Both the position numbers and the translations under genes were made by a program. Below the pieces are notes generated by a model, which did no database searches, was not told the DNA's origin, and worked only from the letters and a program-made list of their open reading frames with translations. Shown piece after piece: positions 27,278 to 35,579 of a stretch of 64,000 nt of DNA. The stretch's first letter is position 1. Every line of letters starts with the position of its first letter. The DNA is from CAIMMJ01 sp037131955 (GTDB taxonomy: Bacteria > Bacteroidota > Bacteroidia > UBA4408), in NCBI GenBank assembly GCA_037131955.1, contig JBAXQC010000004.1, positions 1 to 64,000 of the forward strand, read 5' to 3'.

Positions 27278-27309
27278 ATAAAGTGGTTTTCTAGTTTAAT
27301 TGCTACTGA

Positions 27310-27340
27310 CAAAAATATTAAACATTCTGTCATTTACAAA
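27310..27340 (-). promoter_or_regulatory. Full Bacteroidota promoter for the lipoprotein/secreted protein pair
   Basis: On the minus strand TTTG (complement of 27337-27340), 19 bases, then TATTTTTG (complement of 27310-27317). Both elements and the spacing match the -33/-7 consensus. The lipoprotein ATG is 32 bases downstream. Confidence 0.72.
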
Positions 27341-27359
27341 CTTTATCCCTTAATAATTC

Positions 27360-27383
27360 ATTTGTACCATTAAATTTGTACCA
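27360..27383 (+). repeat. Direct repeat ATTTGTACCA overlapping the RsmB-like gene promoter
   Basis: ATTTGTACCA occurs at 27360-27369 and 27374-27383. The second copy covers the end of the -7 element and the predicted start of transcription. Confidence 0.7.
27371..27378 (+). promoter_or_regulatory. Bacteroidota -7 promoter element for the RsmB-like gene
   Basis: TAAATTTG, ending 8 bases before the ATG at 27387, predicts a nearly leaderless transcript. Confidence 0.5.
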
Positions 27384-27386
27384 ATT

Positions 27387-28613
27387 ATGACAAAGAAATC
27401 AGGGCATACCACTAGGCAAAAACTAGTTTTACTAAGAAGTGTATTTGAAGCGGTAGATGAAATAGTAAACAACAATAAAATTTTAGAAAAGGTTTTAGAA
27501 AAAATAAATCGCGAAAATGGACATTGGACCAATGGGCAAAGAAGATTTGTATCGGAAACTACAAGAAGTCTAATAAGGTACCGAAGGCTATTTTTTGAGG
27601 CCTTGGCAATGCCAGAAACAAAAGAGTATTCATTGTTTTTATATTGGCAACAATATGGTGTTTTGCTATTATTACAAGGCAAAGACCCCAAAGAGTTTCC
27701 GAGCTTAAAAGAATTTAAATCATACGAAGTAACCGGAAGGTTAAAACGGTTTGCAGAAAATTTAGAAATAAGGGAATCCTACCCAGAATGGTTTTTTAAA
27801 GAAGGCAAAAAACAGCTAACAGAACATTGGCCAGAAACAGCAGTTTGGCTAAATAAACCAGCAGATTATTTTATAAGAATAAACACGCTAAAGTGTACTA
27901 AATTAGAGTTGGTTGAATCGTTAAAAAAAGAAGGAATTGAGTGCTATGAAACATCATTATCCAAAGATGCACAAAAATTAGAAAGTGCCGAATATGTTTT
28001 TAAAAGTACAGCATTTAAAAACGGCTGGTTTGAAGTGCAGGATTTAGCTTCCCAATTGGTATCAGATTATTTGGCTCCCAAACCGGGTTCAAAAGTTTTA
28101 GATGCTTGCAGCGGAACAGGAGGTAAAACTCTTGCATTAGCAGCACTAATGAAAAATAAAGGAAAAATTATTGCCGCAGATATTATTGAAAGAAAATTTG
28201 TTGAATTAAAAAAAAGAGCTGCTAGAGCAGGAGTTCAAATAATTGAAACTAAAAATGCCAACGATTTAGGAATAGAAGATAATTGGGCCGACTATTTATT
28301 AATTGATGCCCCATGCAGTGGAACTGGCGTATGGCGGAGAAATCCCGACGGAAAGTGGAAATTAACAGAAGAAAAATTACGTGAGTTAGAAGAAATTCAA
28401 AAGAACATATTAAATACATATACTAAATATTTAAAATCAGGTGGCAATCTGGTATACGCTGTATGCAGCATATTGCCTTCTGAAGGAAAAAAAATTATTG
28501 AGGAATTTCTTAAACAAAATAAAAATATGTGGGAGCTACAAGGTGAAAAATATTTATTACCTCAATACTTTGATACCGATGGTTTTTATATGGCACTGCT
28601 AAAGAAGAAATAA
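27387..28613 (+). CDS. RsmB/NOP family RNA (cytosine-5) methyltransferase
   Basis: The enzyme transfers methyl from S-adenosylmethionine to C5 of cytosine in rRNA or tRNA. In the 408-residue product, an N-terminal helical NusB-like part is followed by the Rossmann core with LDACSGTGGKTLALA (motif I), DAPCSGTG containing C310 (motif IV) and YAVCSILPSE containing C360 (motif VI). The 50-residue spacing of the two catalytic cysteines is the same as in E. coli RsmB. The substrate could be 16S rRNA or another RNA. It is transcribed alone, divergently from the lipoprotein gene. Confidence 0.92.
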   Translation: MTKKSGHTTRQKLVLLRSVFEAVDEIVNNNKILEKVLEKINRENGHWTNGQRRFVSETTRSLIRYRRLFFEALAMPETKEYSLFLYWQQYGVLLLLQGKDPKEFPSLKEFKSYEVTGRLKRFAENLEIRESYPEWFFKEGKKQLTEHWPETAVWLNKPADYFIRINTLKCTKLELVESLKKEGIECYETSLSKDAQKLESAEYVFKSTAFKNGWFEVQDLASQLVSDYLAPKPGSKVLDACSGTGGKTLALAALMKNKGKIIAADIIERKFVELKKRAARAGVQIIETKNANDLGIEDNWADYLLIDAPCSGTGVWRRNPDGKWKLTEEKLRELEEIQKNILNTYTKYLKSGGNLVYAVCSILPSEGKKIIEEFLKQNKNMWELQGEKYLLPQYFDTDGFYMALLKKK

Positions 28614-28722
28614 ATTTTAATATTCTAGAGGCTACAACTTTCGCACATCACAACTTTTCTAATGTTAAGATTTTAGTCTAATCTTGTAAAAATACTTTTC
28701 AGTTGTTTTCTTTGTTTTTAAT

Positions 28723-30786
28723 ATGAGGCACAAAAATTTAAAAATAGTAAATCGTGATATCTCTTGGCTTAGTTTTAATGCAAGAGTTTTACAAGAGGCC
28801 ACAGACCCCACTGTTCCATTAATTGAAAGAATACGTTTTGTTGGAATCTTTTCCAGAAACCGAGATGAGTTTTTTAGAGTGAGAGTTGCTACGCTGCAAA
28901 AAATGCTAAAGTTGGGAAAGCAATCAAGAGAGATGATTGGCGAAAATCCGAACGAAATTGTAAAAGAAATTCAAGCAATAGCGCTAGAACAACAAACTAT
29001 ACTAGAGCAAATATATCGTAAAAAAATTGAAGAATTAAAACAAGCCAATATTTTTTTGGTAAATGAAAAGCAATTAAATGTAAATCAAAAAAAGTTCGTT
29101 CAAAATTATTTTTTAGAAAAAGTAATGCCCTATCTTTTTCCAATAATGGTAAACGAGGATACTAAATTTCCATACCTAAGAGATAAATCTTCTTATTTGT
29201 TTGTTCGTTTAAAAAAAGCAAAATCTAAACTAGCAAAATATTCAATAATTGAATTACCCACTCATGTAATGAGTAGATTTTTAGTATTGCCCGAAGAAAA
29301 AGGCAAAAAATTTGTTATGCTTTTAGATGACGTTATTCGTTTTGGCTTAGATGATATTTTTTACATGTTCGACTATGACGAGGTTAATTCTCACATGATA
29401 AAAATCACTAGAGATGCCGAAATGGAAATTGAATATGACTTATCAAAAAGTTTAGTAGAAAAAATTTCTAAAGGACTAAAGGGCAGAAAAGTTGGTCATA
29501 TTGTGAGGTTTACCTACGATGAAAACATGCCAAAAGAAATGATGGATTACATCTGTAAAAAAATGAGAATTTCAAAAGTAAACAATCTAGTTGCCGGAGG
29601 AAGGTACCATAATTTTAAAGACTTTACGGATTTTCCCGATTTAGGAAAGCCAGAATTATTATACAAAAAGAATGAGCCAATTATTCACCCTGCATTTACC
29701 TACGAAAGAAGTCTATTTAAAGTGGTAAAGGAAAAAGATATTTTATTGCATTTTCCGTATCATTCTTACAGCCATATTCTCGATTTTTTAAGAGAGGCAT
29801 CAATAGATGAAGATGTTATTTCTATTCAACTTACACTATATAGAGCTGCAAAAATTAGTAGTGTATTAAATTCATTGTTAAATGCAATAAAAAACGGAAA
29901 GCAAGTAACCGTTGTTGTGGAGTTACAAGCAAGGTTCGACGAAGAAGCAAATATCAATTGGGCAACAAAATTGCAAGAAGAAGGAGCAAGAGTAATTTAT
30001 GGTGTTCCAGGATTAAAAGTACATTCGAAATTATTTTTGATAACCCGAAAAGAAGGAACAAAAACTACCGGTTATGCTCACATTGGAACAGGGAATTTTA
30101 ATGAGCAAACAGCAAGAATTTATAGTGACTTCAGTCTACTTACTGCCAACCCTAAAATTACCGATGAGGTTAGGCATTTATTTGATTTTTATGCAGATAA
30201 TTTGCACAATTACCGTTATAAAAATTTATTGGTTGCACCATTTTTTATGAGAAAAAGAATTGTGCAATTAATAAATCAAGAAACAATTAATGCAAAAGCC
30301 AAAAAACCAGCATACATTTGTTTAAAAATGAATAGTTTGGTGGATTCAGAAATGATTCAAAAACTATACGAAGCAAGCAATGCTGGGGTAAAAATAAAAT
30401 TAATAATTAGAGGAATTTGTTCTTTGCAGCCCGGTAAAAAAAGTATGAGCCAAAATATTGAAATTTTGAGCATTGTAGATAAATTTTTAGAGCATGGCCG
30501 TTTATTTATTTTCGCAAATGGTGGCGACGAAAAAATGTATATTTCTTCCGCCGATTGGATGATTAGAAATTTTGATTACCGTTCAGAAGCAGCCGTTCCA
30601 ATATTAGATGAAGACATTAAAAATCAATTAAGGAAAATATTTGAAATTCAATTTGCTGATAACACCAAAGCAAGAATTATAGAAAACAACCAAATAAATC
30701 TCTACAGAAAAAACAACTTAAAAAAATATAGAGCTCAAGTTGATACCTATACTTATTTAAAAACTTTGGTAAAGGCAAAAAAATAA
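28723..30786 (+). CDS. ppk1: Polyphosphate kinase 1
   Basis: PPK1 polymerises the gamma-phosphate of ATP into polyphosphate, reversibly. The 687-residue product has the standard N-terminal, head and two phospholipase D-like catalytic domains. The phosphorylated histidine is H434 in GLKVHSKLFL; the second catalytic region shows LEHGRLFIFANGG and SSADWMIRNFDYRSE. The exopolyphosphatase gene starts 21 bases later, so synthesis and breakdown of polyphosphate are encoded together. Confidence 0.96.
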   Translation: MRHKNLKIVNRDISWLSFNARVLQEATDPTVPLIERIRFVGIFSRNRDEFFRVRVATLQKMLKLGKQSREMIGENPNEIVKEIQAIALEQQTILEQIYRKKIEELKQANIFLVNEKQLNVNQKKFVQNYFLEKVMPYLFPIMVNEDTKFPYLRDKSSYLFVRLKKAKSKLAKYSIIELPTHVMSRFLVLPEEKGKKFVMLLDDVIRFGLDDIFYMFDYDEVNSHMIKITRDAEMEIEYDLSKSLVEKISKGLKGRKVGHIVRFTYDENMPKEMMDYICKKMRISKVNNLVAGGRYHNFKDFTDFPDLGKPELLYKKNEPIIHPAFTYERSLFKVVKEKDILLHFPYHSYSHILDFLREASIDEDVISIQLTLYRAAKISSVLNSLLNAIKNGKQVTVVVELQARFDEEANINWATKLQEEGARVIYGVPGLKVHSKLFLITRKEGTKTTGYAHIGTGNFNEQTARIYSDFSLLTANPKITDEVRHLFDFYADNLHNYRYKNLLVAPFFMRKRIVQLINQETINAKAKKPAYICLKMNSLVDSEMIQKLYEASNAGVKIKLIIRGICSLQPGKKSMSQNIEILSIVDKFLEHGRLFIFANGGDEKMYISSADWMIRNFDYRSEAAVPILDEDIKNQLRKIFEIQFADNTKARIIENNQINLYRKNNLKKYRAQVDTYTYLKTLVKAKK

Positions 30787-30807
30787 CTAAGTTCGTGAAC
30801 ACAAACC

Positions 30808-31710
30808 ATGAAATTAGCTGCCATAGACATTGGCTCAAATGCCGTTAGATTACTTATTGCAAATGTAATAGAATCGAACCCTAGTCCTGTTTTTAAAAAA
30901 ATAGAATTGGTTAGGGTTCCATTAAGGTTAGGAGAGGATTCATTTATTAAAGGATACATTTCTGAAGAAAAAATTAAACGTTTGGTAAAAACCATGCATT
31001 CGTTTAGACTGTTAATAGACGTTTTTGAAGCAGAAGGGTTTAGGGTTTGTGCAACCTCAGCCATGAGAGATGCTTCAAACAGAGAAGAAGTTATTGATAG
31101 AGTAAAAAAAGAAACGGATTTATTTATTGAAGTAGTGGATGGAAAAATGGAGGCTCAAATAATATATTCCAACCATACAGCCGAAGAACTTGACAAAGAT
31201 TTTTCTTATTTATACATTGATGTTGGAGGTGGAAGCACAGAATTAACATTGTTTGCCGAAAATAAAATAATTGCCTCCCAGTCATTTAATATTGGCACAA
31301 TAAGGTTGTTGCACGAACAAGTGAGCAAAGAAACTTGGAACAGTTTAAAAGCTTGGGTAGAACTAAAAACAAAATCTGCCGGGCCACTCACGGCTATTGG
31401 ATCTGGTGGGAACATCAATAAAATATATAAATTGGTGTATGGTAAGGATACCAAAGCCATGAGCTATAAAAAAGTAAAAGAAATTACAGACTATATAAGT
31501 GAGTTTTCTTATGAAGAAAGAATTACCCAATTGGGCTTAAACGAAGATAGAGCAGACGTTATTCTACCAGCCTCAAAAATATTTTTAACAGTTATGAAAA
31601 GCGGAGGAATTGATAAAATTTTGGTGCCTCAATCCGGCTTAAGCGACGGAATAATTCACCTGTTGTATGAACAGAAATTAAAGCAAACAACTCTTTTCCA
31701 AAATAAGTAA
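30808..31710 (+). CDS. ppx: Ppx/GppA family exopolyphosphatase
   Basis: A 300-residue ASKHA-fold phosphatase that removes terminal phosphates from polyphosphate or pppGpp. Motifs: AAIDIGSNAVRLLI at the N-terminus, IDVGGGSTELTLF in the middle, and AIGSGGN near residue 200. It corresponds to the two-domain short form (about 300 residues) rather than the 500-residue E. coli Ppx. It is downstream of ppk1 in the same operon, which favours a role in polyphosphate turnover. Confidence 0.92.
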   Translation: MKLAAIDIGSNAVRLLIANVIESNPSPVFKKIELVRVPLRLGEDSFIKGYISEEKIKRLVKTMHSFRLLIDVFEAEGFRVCATSAMRDASNREEVIDRVKKETDLFIEVVDGKMEAQIIYSNHTAEELDKDFSYLYIDVGGGSTELTLFAENKIIASQSFNIGTIRLLHEQVSKETWNSLKAWVELKTKSAGPLTAIGSGGNINKIYKLVYGKDTKAMSYKKVKEITDYISEFSYEERITQLGLNEDRADVILPASKIFLTVMKSGGIDKILVPQSGLSDGIIHLLYEQKLKQTTLFQNK

Positions 31711-31952
31711 TACACATTTGTGTGCACATTCACATCTATATAAAAAGTATAAAACATTATTTAAGCACACAATTAGATTTTTACCAATTTGTGTTTGCTT
31801 TTAACACTGATTCAAAAAGATAGAATTTTAACTTTTAATAAATTTATTTGCCAAAATAAATATACTTATTGTAAAAAATATGTTTAGATTTTTGAGTTTG
31901 TTAAATTTATTTTTTCTATAATTGTTTTAAAATTCAATTTTAAACTGCGAAA

Positions 31953-34091
31953 ATGAAGAAAAAACTACTTTTTTTATGGATGACCACAGCCTTATTTGGT
32001 TATTCAAATGCCCAACCTAACAGGGGTTGTGGCACCATGCAACATTTAGAGGAGCTAAAAGCACAAGATATTGCCCTCGAGCAAAGAATGTCTTTGATTG
32101 AGAGCCATACGCAGAACTTTGTTTCAAACGAAGATGTTGCCAGAGCCCCAGGTGTATTGTATACAATCCCAGTAGTTGTGCATGTTTTGTATAACAACGC
32201 AGCACAGAATATTAGCGATGCACAAATATTGTCTCAAATAACAATTTTAAACAATGATTTTAGAAAATTAAATGCCGATGCTTCATTAGTTCCTGCTGCA
32301 TTTTCCGGAATAACAGCCGATGTGCAGATAGAATTCTGTTTAGCACAAAGAACTCCCGCAGGTTTATCAACTAATGGAATTGTGCGTAAGTCCACAACTG
32401 TAACCTCATTTTCATCCAATGATAATGTAAAAAGATCTGCCAATGGCGGAGACGACGCTTGGGATGCAACAAATTATTTAAATTTATGGGTTTGTAATTT
32501 AGGTGGAGGACTTTTAGGATATGCACAATTTCCGGGTGGTGCTGTAAGCACCGATGGTGTAGTAATAAACTACACTGCATTTGGAAATACTGGAACAGCA
32601 ACCGCTCCTTATGGACTAGGAAGAACTGCTACACATGAAGTTGGACACTGGTTAAATCTTCGTCATATTTGGGGAGATGCATCATGCGGCAGCGATTTAG
32701 TTTCCGATACTCCCACACAACAAACATCAAATTATGGCTGCCCAACTTATCCTAGTATAACATGTTCTAATGGCCCTGCGGGTGATATGTTTATGAATTA
32801 TATGGACTATACAAACGATGCTTGTATGTATGCTTTCACCAACGGTCAAAAAACTAGAATGATGGCATTGTTTTCTTCAGGTGGTTCTCGTGTTGGCTTA
32901 ACAACTTCTTTGGGCTGTCAGCCCCCGTCTGCAGTATCTTGCGGAACACCCACAAGTCAATCCGCATCGGCTATTACTAACACACAAGCAACCTTAAATT
33001 GGGCCTCTGTAACTGGTGCCAGTAGTTATTCAGTAAATTACAAAGCAAGTTCTTCATCTACATGGATAAGCACAACTGCAACAACTACATCTATAGTATT
33101 GTCTTCGCTTACTGCTGCCACCAGCTATGACTTTCGGGTTGCGGCAGTATGCAGTGGGACTACAGGATCTTTTACATCTGCTTCAAGTTTCACAACCACT
33201 GGAGGCTCCACAAGTACTTCAAACACAGTAACTCTAGGAACAGGCACATCCACAACCGGAACAGCTCCTTACGGTACTTATTTTATGGATCATAGAGTTC
33301 AATACATAATAACTGCTGCCGAACTTGCTAGCGCAGGATATACTTCTGCAAATTCATTTATAAAATCACTGGCATTTAATGTTGCTACTGCAAGTGGCCA
33401 AGTAATGAACAGCATGAGCATAAAAATTGGCTACACCACACTAACAAGTTTTGCAAGCACAGGAAGTTTTGTAAGCCCAACAAATACTCAAACAGTATTT
33501 AGCGGAAACTATACTGCAGTTGTAGGATTAAATACTCACACCTTTACAAATAGATTCAACTACAACGGAACAAGTAATTTGTTAATTGATATTTGTTGGA
33601 ACAACAGCACTTTTACAACGGATAACATGGTTTATTCAAATACTACTTCAACATACAGAACACTTTATAGTAGACAAGATAATGCTTCAGGAAATATTTG
33701 TGCAACTGCAACAGGAACAAGAAGCTATTCACGCGCCAATATGCAATTGGTTTTCACAAATACATCAACAGGCAGATTAATGGAAGAAGAACAATCGCTT
33801 ACTGTAAATGAAACTCCAAGTTTTGAATTGTATCCAAATCCAACTTCTTCTCAAATAAATTTGAATTATGCTGTTCCCAATGATAATTCCTTAGTTAAAA
33901 TTGAGATTTTTAACATGTATGGTAAACTTATTGGCAGCTATAATCAAGGAATTCTTAATGCAGGTACATATTTGTTTAGTGCAGATATGAAAGAAACTAC
34001 TAGGTTTGAATCCCTATCCAATGGTATTTATATCTGTAACTTAAATATTGACGGATCTCTTATTTCTAAGAAGTTTATTTTAAATAGATAA
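31953..34091 (+). CDS. Secreted M43 (cytophagalysin) zinc metalloprotease with T9SS sorting domain
   Basis: A 712-residue secreted protease. It has a signal peptide (1-20) and then a propeptide-like region. The catalytic domain carries H228-E-x-x-H232-x5-H238 and a Met-turn region MFMNYMDYTNDACM. A fibronectin type III domain covers about 330-420, followed by a beta-rich repeat domain found in other Bacteroidota exoproteins. A type A type IX secretion C-terminal domain covers about 620-712 (ELYPNPTSSQINL to SKKFIL). M43 enzymes of the pappalysin group digest extracellular protein. It stands alone and ends at a strong terminator. Confidence 0.93.
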   Translation: MKKKLLFLWMTTALFGYSNAQPNRGCGTMQHLEELKAQDIALEQRMSLIESHTQNFVSNEDVARAPGVLYTIPVVVHVLYNNAAQNISDAQILSQITILNNDFRKLNADASLVPAAFSGITADVQIEFCLAQRTPAGLSTNGIVRKSTTVTSFSSNDNVKRSANGGDDAWDATNYLNLWVCNLGGGLLGYAQFPGGAVSTDGVVINYTAFGNTGTATAPYGLGRTATHEVGHWLNLRHIWGDASCGSDLVSDTPTQQTSNYGCPTYPSITCSNGPAGDMFMNYMDYTNDACMYAFTNGQKTRMMALFSSGGSRVGLTTSLGCQPPSAVSCGTPTSQSASAITNTQATLNWASVTGASSYSVNYKASSSSTWISTTATTTSIVLSSLTAATSYDFRVAAVCSGTTGSFTSASSFTTTGGSTSTSNTVTLGTGTSTTGTAPYGTYFMDHRVQYIITAAELASAGYTSANSFIKSLAFNVATASGQVMNSMSIKIGYTTLTSFASTGSFVSPTNTQTVFSGNYTAVVGLNTHTFTNRFNYNGTSNLLIDICWNNSTFTTDNMVYSNTTSTYRTLYSRQDNASGNICATATGTRSYSRANMQLVFTNTSTGRLMEEEQSLTVNETPSFELYPNPTSSQINLNYAVPNDNSLVKIEIFNMYGKLIGSYNQGILNAGTYLFSADMKETTRFESLSNGIYICNLNIDGSLISKKFILNR

Positions 34092-34108
34092 ATCTAAATT
34101 CATTCATA

Positions 34109-34146
34109 AAAAAAGGCTGATTTCAAATATGGAATCAGCCTTTTTT
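34109..34146. terminator. Bidirectional terminator between convergent genes
   Basis: AAAAAAGGCTGATT (34109-34122) pairs perfectly with 34133-34146 around a 10-base loop. The A tract upstream and T tract downstream make it work in both directions, for the M43 protease (+) and the K+ channel gene (-). Confidence 0.85.
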
Positions 34147-34168
34147 GTTTTTTCTGAGAAATAAAATA

Positions 34169-35161
34169 CTATTTTATCATTTCTCCTAAATCAAATAATT
34201 GCTTGTTGTTTCCCATAGCAATAATCTTCTCACCGGGGAAAACTGGAGCATCTAGGATAGGATTTAAAACATAATCTTGTTTTTTGTTTTTGATGGCCAA
34301 AATGGTAGAACCTGTTTTTCTTCTGATGTTTAACTCAGCAAGATTTAATTCTTTTGTAACAACATACTCTTTTATAGAAAACTCTTCGTTATTTTGAATA
34401 GACATAATATCCAATAACTCTTTTATATCGGGACTTAAAACCAATGTTGCCATTTGTGCACCTCCCAATTTATCAGGCATTATAATATTATTGGCACCAG
34501 CAGTTTTTAGCTTTTTAACCGATACATCATTCGATGCCCTTGATATGATGTTAATTTGAGAGTTCAATTCCCTTGCGGCTAGCACAACATACACATTGTC
34601 TGCATCATTAGGCAAGGTTGTAATTAATGATTTGGCTTTAGCAATATTACATTGAATCAGAAGTTCGTCTTTGGTTGCATCTCCTTCCACAACAATAATT
34701 TTAGAGTCATGCAATTCGGTTTTATTTGATTTTTCTTCAATAACAATTACTGAAACGCCACTATTTATAAGCACAGTTGCTGCTTCTTTACCGTTTCTTC
34801 CAAAGCCACATATTATAACATGATTGGTGAGTGTAGAAATTTTTTGTTGCATTTTGTATTTTCTATATTGGTTAATAAAATCACCATCTAATATGTATTT
34901 AGATATTAAAGTTAAGAAATAAGTGAAAACAGATAAACTAGAGAGAATAAGAAATATGGTAAACACCCTACCTGCATCAGAAAGAGGTTTTACTTCTGCA
35001 AATCCAACCGTACTCATTGTGAGAATGGTCATGTAAATTGCTTCTAGTAGAGAATAATCTTCTAATAAAATATAACCCGATACTCCAAACAAAACAATTC
35101 CTAAAACCATCAGAAAAGCTTTGCGAGTGGCATTAAAAGAAAATTTTTCTATCGACGACAT
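34169..35161 (-). CDS. Potassium channel protein with RCK (TrkA-N) domain
   Basis: A 330-residue membrane protein with two transmembrane helices (about 15-34 and 62-82) flanking a pore loop. The filter position reads T51-V-G-F-A-E56, compared with the canonical TVGYGD. A cytoplasmic TrkA-N Rossmann domain follows (VIICGFGRNGKEAATVL, near 114-130), then a TrkA-C domain ending at GEKIIAMGNNKQLFDL. Relatives are ligand-gated K+ channels like MthK. The second filter glycine is Ala here, which may change selectivity. It is convergent with the M43 protease gene. Confidence 0.88.
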   Translation of the reverse strand: MSSIEKFSFNATRKAFLMVLGIVLFGVSGYILLEDYSLLEAIYMTILTMSTVGFAEVKPLSDAGRVFTIFLILSSLSVFTYFLTLISKYILDGDFINQYRKYKMQQKISTLTNHVIICGFGRNGKEAATVLINSGVSVIVIEEKSNKTELHDSKIIVVEGDATKDELLIQCNIAKAKSLITTLPNDADNVYVVLAARELNSQINIISRASNDVSVKKLKTAGANNIIMPDKLGGAQMATLVLSPDIKELLDIMSIQNNEEFSIKEYVVTKELNLAELNIRRKTGSTILAIKNKKQDYVLNPILDAPVFPGEKIIAMGNNKQLFDLGEMIK

Positions 35162-35579
35162 TTTCGAAATTTATGCAATAAATGTCAATAATTGCAATTC
35201 CATTTTTTCTTCTCTCTCCCTTAGCCAAATAATTCCATTACACCAAATTTTTTTATTGATTTTTTACGACAAAGAAACGAACAACAAAATGTTGAAATTG
35301 CTTTAACTGCCCAATAATCAATCCTTTTGTACGATGTTAAAAACTATTGAACATTGTTAATCAATAGTTCTTGATTCGTTGGAAATTTGTTTAAAAATTT
35401 GTCACACACAAAAGGCAAATATCACAAAAAGATAATGTTGCCTTAACACAATTAGTTACATCTAATATTGCACTAAAAAAGCGGAACTATCGTTTGATTG
35501 TTTTTCTTTAAGGGAGAAGTATTCGCTGTAAAAATGGAATAAATAGAAAAAATAGTATAACCCAACATATAAAAAAATT
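35162..35579. other. Intergenic region between the K+ channel gene and nrdA
   Basis: 418 bases with no supported gene. It contains a 9-bp perfect inverted repeat (35342-35369) and a near-consensus -7 element TAATATTG around 35463-35470, 110 bases before nrdA. I could not recognise an NrdR box pair. Confidence 0.5.
35342..35369. repeat. Inverted repeat upstream of nrdA
   Basis: AACTATTGA (35342-35350) is the exact complement of 35361-35369, with a 10-base centre and no T tail. It is a candidate operator for one of the flanking divergent genes. Confidence 0.5.
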
